DNA of 61,307 nucleotides from contig DATEBA010000075.1 in the NCBI GenBank assembly GCA_035288045.1, positions 1-61,307 of the forward strand, given 5' to 3'. Position numbers and translations under genes: made by a program. This stretch comes from DATEBA01 sp035288045. GTDB lineage: Bacteria > Actinomycetota > UBA4738 > HRBIN12. Shown here piece after piece: positions 24,181-33,053 of the stretch (positions are counted from its first letter, which is position 1; the number at the start of each line of letters is the position of its first letter). Under the pieces are notes generated by a model. That model was not told the DNA's origin. It was given only the letters and a program-made list of their open reading frames with translations, and did no database searches.

Positions 24181-25305
24181 ATGGCCGATATCGACCTGTT
24201 CCGGATGGAGAGGATGCAATCCCTCTACTGGTGGCAGGTCGAGTACGACCTGTCGGAGTCGGGCGTGAAGCCGCTTTCGATCGAGGATCTGCTGGGCGGC
24301 GACGTCGACCCGACCGAGTTCCTAAGAACGAAGCTCGGCTACCCGCTCTCCGAGGGCTCCCCAGAAACTCGTGAGCGGATCGCCGGCTGGTACCCCGGCG
24401 CGACGTCGGCCAACGTCACCGTGACGAACGGCGGCTCGGAGGCGAACCACCTCACCCTCTGGACGCTGATGGAGCCCGGCGACCGGCTGGCCTTCATGCT
24501 GCCGAACTACCTCCAGGGCTGGGGGCTGGGCCGCCACTACGGCGAGGCCACCGACACGTTCGGACTGAAGATGGCCGAAGGACGGTGGGTCCTCGACCTG
24601 GACCAGCTGGAACGCGCCGTCACGCCGAAGACCAAGGCGGTGATGGTGTGCACCCCTAACAACCCGACCGGGCACGTCCTCACCGAGGAGGAGGTGTCCG
24701 CGGTCGTCGAGGCGGCCGGCCGCGTCGGGGCCTGGCTAGTCTGTGACGAGATCTACCGGGGCGCGGAGGTCGACTCCGACGAGACGTCCCCCACGTTCTG
24801 GGGCCGCTACGAGAAGGTCGTCGTCACGAGCGGGCTTTCGAAGGCGTTCGGGATGCCGGGACTCCGAATCGGCTGGGCGGTGGCCCCAGAGAACCTGATC
24901 GAGGACATCTGGGTCCGCCACGACTACACGACGCTCACGCCGGGGATGATCTCGGACATCCTCTGCGGCGTCGCGATGGAGCCGGGCAGGCGAGAGTGGA
25001 TCCTCGCTCGCACCCGCCGTATCATCCGGGACCACCTTCCCCGGCTCCAGGAGTGGATCCGCTCGCACGGCGACGTCTTCCGGTACGTTCGCCCGACGGC
25101 CGGCGCGATCACTTACGTCGAGTACGATCTGCCGATCGATTCCACCGAACTGACCGAACGCATCCGCGAGGAGCAGAGCGTGCTTCTCGTGCCCGGTGAC
25201 ATGTTCGGGCTCGGAAGAGGGATCCGACTGGGCTTCGGCTACGACATCGAGCACACGCTGAAGGGCCTCGCCCGCGTCGACGAGGTGCTCAGGTCCCTCA
25301 GTTGA
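24181..25305 (+). CDS. Class I/II PLP-dependent aminotransferase
   Basis: 374-residue fold-type I aminotransferase. Motifs in order: NGGSEANHLTLWTLMEPGD, VCTPNNPTGHVLTEEE, VCDEIYRGAEVD, and the PLP lysine in VVVTSGLSKAFGMPGLRIGW; substrate-carboxylate Arg in GRGIRLGFGYD. The N-terminus MADIDLFRMERMQSLYWWQVEYDLSESGV recurs in a subgroup of uncharacterised aminotransferases. SD GGGAGGAG is 5-6 nt before ATG. The 3' end overlaps the convergent yqgE-like gene by 8 bp. Substrate not assignable. Confidence 0.9.
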   Translation: MADIDLFRMERMQSLYWWQVEYDLSESGVKPLSIEDLLGGDVDPTEFLRTKLGYPLSEGSPETRERIAGWYPGATSANVTVTNGGSEANHLTLWTLMEPGDRLAFMLPNYLQGWGLGRHYGEATDTFGLKMAEGRWVLDLDQLERAVTPKTKAVMVCTPNNPTGHVLTEEEVSAVVEAAGRVGAWLVCDEIYRGAEVDSDETSPTFWGRYEKVVVTSGLSKAFGMPGLRIGWAVAPENLIEDIWVRHDYTTLTPGMISDILCGVAMEPGRREWILARTRRIIRDHLPRLQEWIRSHGDVFRYVRPTAGAITYVEYDLPIDSTELTERIREEQSVLLVPGDMFGLGRGIRLGFGYDIEHTLKGLARVDEVLRSLS

Positions 25306-25840
25306 GCGATGGGTCGAGCGGCATGGTGGCGATCAGCAGGTACTCGCCGCCCTTGCGCCGGAGAACGGCGCTCCAGAGGTCCTCCGGTTCCGAGGTGAAC
25401 ACGTCCGAGGGGAGCGCCGGCTCGACGATCCACGACGCCCCTTCGAGCTCCCCCTCCAGCTGACCCGGGCCCCAACCCGCGTAGCCGGCGAACACCCGGG
25501 CCCGGCGGATCCTCTCGCCCGCCGAAGGATCGATCTCGCCCATCAGGAAGCCGATCCCGCCGAGCACCGGGAGGTCGGTCCGTCCATCCTCATCGAACTC
25601 CGCGAGGACGACCGCGTCGCTCGGCCGGACCGGGCCGCCCAGGAAGACCCGCGCGCCGTCGCCGGCCAGGCGCGCCAGCGGCGGCACGACCTCCTCGACC
25701 GCGAGCTCGGTCGGCCGGTTGAGCACGACCCCGAGGGCGCCGTCGTCGTTGTGCTCGCCGATGAGCACCACGCTCCTCCGGAAGTTCGGGTCGACAAGGC
25801 TTGGGCCGGCCAGGAGCAGTTGACCTCGGAGACTGTCCAT
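25298..25840 (-). CDS. YqgE/AlgH family protein (DUF179)
   Basis: 180-residue protein with the YqgE fold: LRGQLLLAGPSLVDPNFRRSVVLIGEHNDDGALGVVLNRP at the N-terminus, then VFLGGPV and ARVFAGYAGWGPGQLEGEL, all family hallmarks. The ATG at 25840 is selected because MDSLRGQLLLA is the conserved start. Family function is unresolved; links to transcription control have been proposed in Pseudomonas (AlgH). No operon partner. Confidence 0.92.
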   Translation of the reverse strand: MDSLRGQLLLAGPSLVDPNFRRSVVLIGEHNDDGALGVVLNRPTELAVEEVVPPLARLAGDGARVFLGGPVRPSDAVVLAEFDEDGRTDLPVLGGIGFLMGEIDPSAGERIRRARVFAGYAGWGPGQLEGELEGASWIVEPALPSDVFTSEPEDLWSAVLRRKGGEYLLIATMPLDPSLN

Positions 25841-25905
25841 GACCCCATCATCCCCGACGGGTCGCGACACGACACCGGTCGGCGACGAAGGACGCGCCTG
25901 CCACA

Positions 25906-26808
25906 ATGGGGCGCGTGAGCCGGACCGGGAGCGCGCGCATGGGAGCCGCCGCCGTCCTGGCGGCCGTCTGCATCTGGAGCTTCACGAACACCCTCATCAA
26001 GACCTCGCAGCTCCCGGCGCTCACCTTCGCCGTGAACCGACTCTGGTTCGGCTCGGCGATGCTCCTCGGCGTCGTGGCGCTCCTGCGACGCAAGCTGACC
26101 TGGCCGATCGTCCGGTCGTCCGCTCCGGGCGGCGCGCTCCTCGGCGTCGAGATCGTCTTCTTCTTCTCGGCCGTGAAGCACACCGCGATCGCCGACACGG
26201 CAGTGATCGGCGCCCTCCAGCCGGCGCTCGTCCTCCTCGTCGCGGGCCCGCTGTTCGGCGAGCGGGTCACGGCAAGGGAGGTTCTCTGGACGGCCGTGTC
26301 CCTCGGCGGGGTCGTCCTGGTGACACTCGGGTCGGCCGGGACACCGGCCTGGAGCCTCTACGGGGATCTGCTGGCCCTCGGCTCACTGGTCATGTGGACG
26401 GCGTACTTCCTGGCATCGAAGCACGCCCGTGAGACCGTGCCCGCGCTCGAGTACATGACCGTCGTCACGATCACCGCGGGACTCGTCCTCACGCCGATCG
26501 CGTTGAGCTCGGGCCAGCCGCTCGTCGGCCTGCGCGCGGCTGACCTCCTGGGGCTCGTGCTGTTCGTGGTCGGGGCCACCGGAGGGCACGTGATGCTCGC
26601 TTGGGCGCACGCGCACGTGGATGTCTCGGTGTCGTCGCTCTTGATGCTCGGCCACCCCGTCGTGGCGGCGATCGCCGCGTTCCTCGTCCTGGGCGAGCCG
26701 CTCACGCCGCTCACGATCGCGGGGGGCATCGTCGTCGCCGGGTCGCTCGCGGCGATCGTCACGCGCGCGGCGAGGATCGGCGAGAAGGAGGAGCTCGTCC
26801 CTACCTAG
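25906..26808 (+). CDS. EamA-domain (DMT superfamily) transporter
   Basis: 300-residue inner-membrane protein with ten predicted helices in two EamA repeats (about 12-140 and 150-290). Repeat signatures PALTFAVNRLWFGSAMLL and AVIGALQPALVLLVAGPLFGERVTAREVLW are present in the first, and VSVSSLLMLGHPVVAAIAAFLVLGEPLT in the second. Likely metabolite exporter; substrate unknown. A methyltransferase gene follows 14 bp downstream. Confidence 0.9.
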   Translation: MGRVSRTGSARMGAAAVLAAVCIWSFTNTLIKTSQLPALTFAVNRLWFGSAMLLGVVALLRRKLTWPIVRSSAPGGALLGVEIVFFFSAVKHTAIADTAVIGALQPALVLLVAGPLFGERVTAREVLWTAVSLGGVVLVTLGSAGTPAWSLYGDLLALGSLVMWTAYFLASKHARETVPALEYMTVVTITAGLVLTPIALSSGQPLVGLRAADLLGLVLFVVGATGGHVMLAWAHAHVDVSVSSLLMLGHPVVAAIAAFLVLGEPLTPLTIAGGIVVAGSLAAIVTRAARIGEKEELVPT

Positions 26809-26822
26809 CCGGAGCGAACGCG

Positions 26823-27389
26823 ATGGAGATGGAGCCGTTCGAGAAGTGGGTCCTGCGGACGCGCCCATGGGCGTGGTTCTCGCGCCGTGTCGTCGTTCCC
26901 TGGACGGTGTCGTACGCGGCGCCGCCTCCCCACGCCGACGTGCTCGAGCTCGGAGCCGGGAGCGGGGCCGAGGCGGAGGAGCTCGCGGAGCGCTTCCCAT
27001 CTTGGCGGCTCACGGTCACGGACTATGACCCGGAGATGGTGGGGCACGCACGCGCGCGGCTCGCCCGGTTCGAAGACCGCATCACCGTCGAGCAGGCCGA
27101 CGCCACCTCGCTGTCCCACCCCGACGCCTCCTTCGACGTCGTGATCGCGATGCTCGTCTGGCACCACGTCGGCGTGTGGCAGGAGGCAACGGCCGAGGCC
27201 CGGCGCGTCCTTCGCTCCGGGGGCCTGCTCGTGCTGGCCGACGTCCTCGACCCCTGGCATCTGTTGCACGGCTTCGGGACGTACACCCTCCGAGAGCTGC
27301 AGGAGACGTTCGCTAGCTCCGGCTTCCGCCGCTGGAAGCTCGACGTCGGCCCGAGGCCCTGGTACCGCCTCGTCGCGGAAGCACCCTAG
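26823..27389 (+). CDS. Class I SAM-dependent methyltransferase
   Basis: 188-residue methyltransferase. VLELGAGSGAEAEELAERFPSW is motif I, VTDYDPEMV the ribose-binding acidic residue, EQADATSLSHPDASFDVVIAMLVWHH motifs II-III, and VLRSGGLLVLADVLDP motif IV. The short N-terminus and ubiE-like order fit the Methyltransf_11 group; substrate unknown. ATG 26823 has GGAG about 8 nt upstream and lies 14 bp after the EamA gene. It is convergent, by 2 bp, with the zinc-ribbon protein gene. Confidence 0.87.
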   Translation: MEMEPFEKWVLRTRPWAWFSRRVVVPWTVSYAAPPPHADVLELGAGSGAEAEELAERFPSWRLTVTDYDPEMVGHARARLARFEDRITVEQADATSLSHPDASFDVVIAMLVWHHVGVWQEATAEARRVLRSGGLLVLADVLDPWHLLHGFGTYTLRELQETFASSGFRRWKLDVGPRPWYRLVAEAP

Positions 27390-27391
27390 CG

Positions 27392-27865
27392 TCATCCCAG
27401 ATGACGTTGGAGGCCCACGTCGTACGCCTCCCGCAGCCAGACGAGTACCTCGTCGTCCAGCTCCTCTGGCGAGGTGATCCGGAGCGTGTAGACCCAGTTC
27501 TCCTTCGGGATGTGCTCCACCTTCGTGAGCGCGGGCTGTGGATCCGCCGCTTCAGCCAGAATCCACACGTCATCCCCCGTTCGGAGACTCGCCGAACCCC
27601 CGCGAACCGCACCCTCACCATGAATCCAACGCCCGTTTTCGTCGGCGCGAAGTCGAAGGGCCCACACCTGCGCGTGAGCCTCACGAACGCGTCGAAGGAG
27701 CTCGCGCGCTCGCGGGCCCTTCCCCTCGAGGAAGCCCTCTACGGTCCAGGGGCCGCAGGAGTGCCACATGTTGCGCCCCACGAAGCGCGCCCCGCATCGC
27801 GGGCACACCCACATCGGCCGCTCGTCCGGCGATCTGCCCCTCGTCGGTCTCGCGCGGGAAGCCAT
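27392..27865 (-). CDS. Zinc-ribbon protein with DUF5655-like domain
   Basis: 157 residues. Near the N-terminus MWVCPRCGARFVGRNMWHSCG supplies C-x2-C and H-x-C zinc ligands. The following VEGFLEGKGPRARELLRRVREAHAQVWA and later DDEVLVWLREAYDVGLQRH resemble DUF5655, a small domain often found alone or fused to other modules and of unknown activity. The ATG at 27865 is kept; it is divergent, by 47 bp, from the winged-helix pseudogene. Confidence 0.68.
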   Translation of the reverse strand: MASRARPTRGRSPDERPMWVCPRCGARFVGRNMWHSCGPWTVEGFLEGKGPRARELLRRVREAHAQVWALRLRADENGRWIHGEGAVRGGSASLRTGDDVWILAEAADPQPALTKVEHIPKENWVYTLRITSPEELDDEVLVWLREAYDVGLQRHLG

Positions 27866-27912
27866 GACGGCGACGGTACACGCGGGGGTGCCTCGTCTCC
27901 TAGGCTTCGGCC

Positions 27913-29060
27913 GTGGCGGACGACCGGCCAGGCACCTCGGATCTCACCAGACACCACTGGGCCGGCCAGCACCTCGGGCGCGACGAGCCCGACCCGCTCA
28001 AGGTCATGGTCGATCTCGTCGGGATCTACGCCACGGCCCCGACCTGCTACCTGTCGCTCGCCGCTCGCATCGAGCCGTTCCTATTCGCAGACCTGGACCG
28101 CCTGCTCTATGAGGAACGTCGGGTCGTGCGCATGCGCACGCTCCGCGGGTCTTCCTACCTCGTACCCGGCGAGCTCGTTCCCGTGCTCTTCGCGGCGACT
28201 AGGCAGAAGAACGAGAAGGCCTTCCGGAGCATCGTCGGCGCCGAGCTCGGTCGAGAGCCCGGACGTTTGCCAGACCGGATCCGAGGAGCTGCTGGCCGAC
28301 GGTCGCCATCGGACCGCGTCGGAGATCAGAGAGGAGCTGGCGCCGAGGGACCCGCGCGTCGCCAGGGCTCTCAAGTTCGTCGTCGGACTCCTGGCGACCC
28401 AGGCAAGGGTCGTGCCGACGACCGTGGACGGCGGTTGGCGGAGCACCCGGTTCCGCTACGCGCTGTGGCGCCACTGGCTTCCGAGCGTGGACCCCTGGCA
28501 GCTCGAGCCCGACCCCGCCTGCGCCGAGCTCGCCAGGCTCTACTTCACCGCCCATGGGCCCGCGACGGTCCAGGACTTCCGGTGGTGGTCAGGTCTGTCG
28601 GCCGCGCAGGCGAGCCATGCGATCCGGTCGGGCGAGATCGAGGAGGGAACCGACGGGCATCTGTTCGCAGGTGAGCGGCGCCGACCGCCCGCGCCGCTTG
28701 TCGTGCGGTTGCTGCCGATCTTCGACACGGCCCTGCTGACCCACGCCGATCGCTCGCGGATCGTCGACGACGATCGGCTGCCCTTCGTCTACGACAGGGG
28801 CGGCAACGCCACCTCGGTGATCGTCGTGGACGGGCGCGCGGCCGGTGTCTGGCACCTCGGATGCGGACGCCGGTATCGCTAAGGTTGCCCCGCTGGAGGC
28901 CTTCTCCGACAGCCGCTGGCGGGCAATCCGAGCGGAGGTCGAGCGCATCCGGAACGCGGCAGGCCTGGGTGCGGTCGAGCTCGTTCGATGCGAATCTCCC
29001 CCGTCGCTCCGCGACGGGGCCCGGAACCTCTTCATGTCGCCCCTGCGCTCGTGCCAATAG
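27913..29060 (+). pseudogene. Frameshifted winged-helix DNA-binding (HTH_42 / YcaQ-like) protein
   Basis: A protein of about 380 residues is spread over three frames. Frame 1 (from GTG 27913) encodes LTRHHWAGQHLGRDEPDPLKVMVDLVGIYATAP and ends in noise after about 28245-28285. The next frame carries SEELLADGRHRTASEIREEL through AAGVWHLG and stops at 28882. The last frame (about 28850-29060) encodes DADAGIAKVAPLEAFSDSRW through MSPLRSCQ. Each switch is +1, and the joined product matches winged-helix family order (related to interstrand-crosslink glycosylases). Two independent frameshifts argue for a true pseudogene, but assembly error is possible. Confidence 0.72.
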
Positions 29061-29103
29061 GTCCGGGTTGCCGTCTGCGACCGCCGTGCGGGAGGGTATA
29101 GCC

Positions 29104-30330
29104 GTGACCGCGCCCGATCTGTCTTTCGTCCGCGACCGTTTCACCGCGCTCGCGCGTGAGCAGGACGGCCGCCCCTGCGTGTTCGCCGACGCGCCGGGAG
29201 GAACGCAGGTTCCCGACACTGTGATAGAAGCTATGGCCTCCTACCTCCGGAACTCCAACGCGAACGTGCACGGCGCGTTCGTCACGAGCCGCGAGACCGA
29301 CGACGTGATCGCCGAGGCCCATCGCGCCGCCGCCGACGTGCTCGGCTGCGACCCCAGCGAGGTCGTGATCGGCCAGAACGCCACCACGCTCCTCCTGCAC
29401 GTCTCTCGCTCGATCGCGCGAGGGCTCGGACGGGAGGACGAGATCGTGGTCACCCGGCTGGATCACGATGCCAACGTGGCACCCTGGCTCCTGGTCGCTG
29501 AGGACGCCGGAGCTCGCGTCCGCTGGGTCGACGTCCGCGACGAGGACGTAACGCTCGACCTGGACTCGCTGGACGCAGCGATCTCCGAGCGGACGAAGGT
29601 CGTGGCCTTTACGCTCGCCTCCAACGCCGTCGGCACGATCACCCCGGCCGCCGAGATCGTGCGGCGAGCCCACGGAGCCGGTGCCATCGCGGTCGCCGAC
29701 GCCGTTCACCTGGCCCAGCATCGCGCACTGGACGTGCACGACCTCGGCGTGGACGTCGCCGTCTGCTCCGCATACAAGTTCTTCGGGCCGCACGTCGGCG
29801 CCCTCTTCGGCAGGCGCGAGCTCCTGGAGGAGCTGACGCCGTACAAGACCCGCGCCGCCTCCGAGGAGATCCCCTACCGCTGGGAGACGGGCACCCTGAA
29901 CCACGAGGGTCTCGCCGGAATGACGGCGGCGGTCGACTACCTGGCCGGGCTCGGACGCTCGAGCGGTGACAGACGGGCCCGCGTCGTGGAGGGCATGGAA
30001 GCAGTGTGCGAGCAGGAGGCGGCGCTCGCCCGGCGCTTCCTGGAAGGGCTAGCCTCGCTGCCCGACGTCCGCCTCTGGGGCATCGGCGACGGGGTCGAGG
30101 ACAGAACCCCGACGTTCGCCGTCCGGCTCGGCGACCGGCACCCGCTCGAGACCGCGAAGGCGCTCGCGGAGCGCGGCGTGTTCGTCTGGGACGGCCACTA
30201 CTACGCGATAGCGGTCATGGAGCGCCTGGGGCTACTCGACTCGGGCGGAGCGGTGCGGATCGGCTTCTGCCACTACAACACCTTGGACGAGGTGGACCGG
30301 GTGCTCGACGAGCTCGCCGCCCTCGCGTGA
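29104..30330 (+). CDS. Cysteine desulfurase-like aminotransferase class V protein (TIGR01976-like)
   Basis: 408-residue PLP enzyme. CVFADAPGGTQVPDTVIEAM and NSNANVHGAFVTSRETDDVI open the fold; the PLP lysine is in VCSAYKFFGPHVGALFG; WETGTLNHEGLAGM and GVFVWDGHYYAIAVMERLG are near the C-terminus. These match the cysteine desulfurase-like subgroup TIGR01976, whose substrate is not established; it lacks an obvious mobile catalytic-Cys loop like IscS. GTG 29104 follows GGGAGGG by 7 nt. Sixty-nine bp upstream of a UDP-sulfoquinovose synthase gene, so a sulfur-related role is possible but is inference. Confidence 0.85.
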   Translation: MTAPDLSFVRDRFTALAREQDGRPCVFADAPGGTQVPDTVIEAMASYLRNSNANVHGAFVTSRETDDVIAEAHRAAADVLGCDPSEVVIGQNATTLLLHVSRSIARGLGREDEIVVTRLDHDANVAPWLLVAEDAGARVRWVDVRDEDVTLDLDSLDAAISERTKVVAFTLASNAVGTITPAAEIVRRAHGAGAIAVADAVHLAQHRALDVHDLGVDVAVCSAYKFFGPHVGALFGRRELLEELTPYKTRAASEEIPYRWETGTLNHEGLAGMTAAVDYLAGLGRSSGDRRARVVEGMEAVCEQEAALARRFLEGLASLPDVRLWGIGDGVEDRTPTFAVRLGDRHPLETAKALAERGVFVWDGHYYAIAVMERLGLLDSGGAVRIGFCHYNTLDEVDRVLDELAALA

Positions 30331-30357
30331 GCGCGAATCCGCAGGTCGCACGGCCGG

Positions 30358-30363
30358 TAGAAT
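30358..30363 (+). promoter_or_regulatory. Candidate -10 (TAGAAT) for the sulfoquinovose genes
   Basis: TAGAAT about 37 bp before the sqdB-like ATG would place the start near 30370 and leave a 30-nt leader containing AAAGGA. No convincing -35 was found. Confidence 0.35.
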
Positions 30364-30399
30364 AGCCGCGCCTCCCGAACGGAACCCGAAAGGACCGGC

Positions 30400-31575
30400 A
30401 TGCGCATTCTGATCCTCGGCGGCGACGGCTACCTGGGGTGGCCTACGGCGATGCACTTCTCCCGTCGCGGGCACGAGGTCCACCTCGTCGACAACTACCT
30501 CCGCCGGAGGGCTCACAAGGAGAACGGCACCGACTCGCTCACCCCGATCCTGCCGGGCCTACGGGAGCGGGTCGCGGCCTGGAAGGAGATCACCGGCCTG
30601 GACATGACCTCCACCGAGGGCGACCTCGTGGACTGGCCGGTCGTCGAGCAGGTCTTCGGTGAGTTCCAGCCCGAGGCGATCGTCCACTACGGCGAGGTGC
30701 CGTCCGCCCCCTACTCGATGAAGGATCGAGAGCACGCGGCCTTCACCCAGACCAACAACGTCATCGGGACGATGAACGTGCTCTGGGCGATGGCGGAGCT
30801 AGCGCCAGAGTCGCACCTGGTCAAGCTCGGGACCATGGGTGAGTACGGCACGCCCAACATAGACATCGAGGAGGGGTACATCGAGATACGCCACAACGGT
30901 CGGGCGGACACGCTTCCCTTCCCCAAGATGCCCGGGAGCTTCTACCACCTCTCGAAGGTGCACGACTCCCACAACATCCACTTCACCTGCCGCATCTGGG
31001 GCCTCCGCGCGACCGACCTCAACCAGGGCGTGGTCTACGGCATCGAGACCGAGGAGACGCGGCTCGACGCGCGCCTCGCGACGCGCTTCGACTACGACGA
31101 GGTCTTCGGGACGGCCCTCAACCGCTTCTGCCTCCAGGCCGTGATGGGCATACCGCTCACGGTCTACGGCAAGGGCGGCCAGACCCGCGGCTACCTGAAC
31201 CTCGTGGACACGATCCAGTGCGTCGACCTGGCGCTCTCGAACCCTCCGGCGCGCGGGGAGTTCCGCGTCTTCAACCAGTTCACCGAGCAATTCTCGGTGG
31301 TCGACCTCGCGAACATCGTCCAGGAAGCGGGCGCGCATCACGGCATCGAAGTGAGGGTCGAGCACCTGGATAACCCCCGCGTCGAGATGGAGGAGCACTA
31401 CTACAACGCGAGGCACACCAAGCTCCTGGAGCTCGGCCTGGAGCCGCATCTGCTCTCCGAGACGCTCGTGGAGTCGATGTTCGACACGATTGCCCGCTAC
31501 GGGGACCGCGTGATCGACCGGCACATCCTGCCGGAGACCCGCTGGCGCGCGCCTGTGCGCGAGCCCCAGCCGTAG
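30400..31575 (+). CDS. sqdB: UDP-sulfoquinovose synthase (SqdB/SQD1/Agl3 family)
   Basis: 391-residue NAD-dependent SDR enzyme that makes UDP-sulfoquinovose from UDP-glucose and sulfite. MRILILGGDGYLGWPTA is the NAD-binding loop; KLGTMGEYGTPNIDIEEGYIEI and PGSFYHLSKVHDSHNIHF supply the catalytic Thr and the Y-x3-K pair; CRIWGLRATDLNQGVVYG and GKGGQTRGYLNLVDTIQC are specific to the SQD1 group rather than to generic epimerases. The AGGA Shine-Dalgarno is well placed. It is followed 3 nt later by a GT2 glycosyltransferase, which presumably uses the product. Cytoplasmic. Confidence 0.92.
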   Translation: MRILILGGDGYLGWPTAMHFSRRGHEVHLVDNYLRRRAHKENGTDSLTPILPGLRERVAAWKEITGLDMTSTEGDLVDWPVVEQVFGEFQPEAIVHYGEVPSAPYSMKDREHAAFTQTNNVIGTMNVLWAMAELAPESHLVKLGTMGEYGTPNIDIEEGYIEIRHNGRADTLPFPKMPGSFYHLSKVHDSHNIHFTCRIWGLRATDLNQGVVYGIETEETRLDARLATRFDYDEVFGTALNRFCLQAVMGIPLTVYGKGGQTRGYLNLVDTIQCVDLALSNPPARGEFRVFNQFTEQFSVVDLANIVQEAGAHHGIEVRVEHLDNPRVEMEEHYYNARHTKLLELGLEPHLLSETLVESMFDTIARYGDRVIDRHILPETRWRAPVREPQP

Positions 31576-31578
31576 CGC

Positions 31579-32625
31579 ATGACCGCGCTCCGCACCTTCG
31601 GCGCGCTGTTCGTTCTGGCTCTCGCGATCGGCGCGACGATCCGGTACCGGCAGCGCTCGATCAGCCGACTTAACCTGATCATCTCGTGGCTGATCGCGAC
31701 CGCGGTCGTGATGCTAGCGATCGCGCCATCGCTGTTCGACCCTATCTTCGACGTTTTCAACTTCCGGCCGGGAAGCGGCCAGCGACTCACCGCCGTGCTG
31801 CTGTTCGCTGTTGTCGTGCTCTTCGTGCTGGTGATCCGCCTCGAGTCCTACACCGACGTCAACGAGCGCGGCATCCGGCAGCTGGTTGAGTCCCTCGGCG
31901 TCGAGCGATTCGACTGGGACGCGGCGGGCGGGCTTCCGGAGGGCAAACGGATCGTCGTTGTCTCCCCCGCCTACAACGAGGCCGAGAACGTCGGCGAGGT
32001 GATCCGAGCGTTGCCCGTGGAGGTCGAGGGTTACCACGTCGTCTCGATCGTGGTCGACGACTGCTCCGAGGACGCAACGGCGGAGATCGCGCGCGAGGCC
32101 GGCGCGCTCGCCGCCAGGCTGCCGATCCGGCGGGGCGGAGGGCTCGCGCTAAGGGTCGGCTACGAGATCGCCCTCCGCCTGGGCGCCGACATAGTGGTGT
32201 CGATCGACGCCGACGGCCAGCACGTTCCCGAGGAGCTACCGACGCTCGTCAAGCCGATCGTCGCGGGCGAGGCCGACCACGTGAACGGCTCGCGGATGCT
32301 GGGCGCCTACGAGGGCGGGCCGCTGATCCGCAACATCGGTGTGCACTTCTTCTCCTGGGCCGTGACGATCCTCACAGGCCAGCGGGTGACCGACATCTCG
32401 AGCGGATACCGAGCGACGCGGGCCGAGACGCTCCGCAAGCTGATCCTAGAGCAGGATCAGTTCTGGACGAGCGAGGTCACCATCGAGGCCCTACGGCAGC
32501 GCGCGAGGATCAAGGAGGTGCCCGTCACGTTCCTGACCCGCCGCGGCGGCGAGTCCAAGAAGCCCAGGTCGCTTCGCTACGGCTGGAACTTCGCCAAGGC
32601 AGTCATCAAGACGTGGCTGCGGTAG
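31579..32625 (+). CDS. DUF2304-GT2 fusion glycosyltransferase (DPMS-like)
   Basis: 348 residues. The first about 105 residues are a DUF2304 membrane domain with three helices (LFVLALAIGATI, LNLIISWLIATAVVMLAIAP, LTAVLLFAVVVLFVLVI) and the family tail ERGIRQLVESLG. A GT2 domain follows: VVVSPAYNEAENVGEVIRAL, VVDDCSEDATAEI, ALRVGYEIALRLGADIVVSIDADGQH (DxD) and NGSRMLG. This resembles dolichol/polyprenyl-phosphate hexose synthases. DUF2304 is normally a separate small gene next to such a GT2. It is 3 nt after sqdB, so transfer of sulfoquinovose to a polyprenyl carrier is a reasonable inference. Confidence 0.83.
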   Translation: MTALRTFGALFVLALAIGATIRYRQRSISRLNLIISWLIATAVVMLAIAPSLFDPIFDVFNFRPGSGQRLTAVLLFAVVVLFVLVIRLESYTDVNERGIRQLVESLGVERFDWDAAGGLPEGKRIVVVSPAYNEAENVGEVIRALPVEVEGYHVVSIVVDDCSEDATAEIAREAGALAARLPIRRGGGLALRVGYEIALRLGADIVVSIDADGQHVPEELPTLVKPIVAGEADHVNGSRMLGAYEGGPLIRNIGVHFFSWAVTILTGQRVTDISSGYRATRAETLRKLILEQDQFWTSEVTIEALRQRARIKEVPVTFLTRRGGESKKPRSLRYGWNFAKAVIKTWLR

Positions 32626-32628
32626 CCG

Positions 32629-32988
32629 CTAGGACTCGCCCCATATCGACGCGTCCGTGACAGCTTTCATGATCGTCTGGCTCCAGCGAGCTTCGCGAGC
32701 GTCGTCGATGAACTTGGTCGAGAACTCGTCGAACAGCTGGCCGAACGCTGTCGGCTCCCGCATCGTCGCGGCCCACGTGTCCATGTCCGCGTAGCTGGTG
32801 TGACGCCAGAGCTGGCGGAACTCGCCGGCCTCCCTCTGGGTCGATATCACCGCCGCGTAGGTGCCGATGTACTCCCAGCCCTTCGGGGCTTCCGCGCGGA
32901 GCTTCGGCTCGTTCGCGCGAAGCCACTCCTGCATCTCCCGGGATTTGCCCTTCGGGGCGTCGAACCCGATCTCGCTGATGAAGTCCAT
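32629..32988 (-). CDS. Small dimeric alpha/beta-barrel-like protein
   Basis: 119-residue soluble protein beginning MDFISEIGFDAPKGKSREMQEWLRANEP. The segment GWEYIGTYAAVISTQREAGEFRQLWRHTSYADMDTW resembles NIPSNAP/ABM-type ferredoxin-like folds (W-RH near the centre, pairs of acidic helices). No catalytic residue set is evident. Strong SD GGAGGGGGA before the ATG indicates good translation. Convergent with the glycosyltransferase by 3 bp. Function unknown. Confidence 0.55.
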   Translation of the reverse strand: MDFISEIGFDAPKGKSREMQEWLRANEPKLRAEAPKGWEYIGTYAAVISTQREAGEFRQLWRHTSYADMDTWAATMREPTAFGQLFDEFSTKFIDDAREARWSQTIMKAVTDASIWGES

Positions 32989-33053
32989 TCTTCCCCCTCC
33001 TTACCGGTCGACCCGGACACGGTACTCCTACGGCGCGCGTGTTGGGAAGGGGT

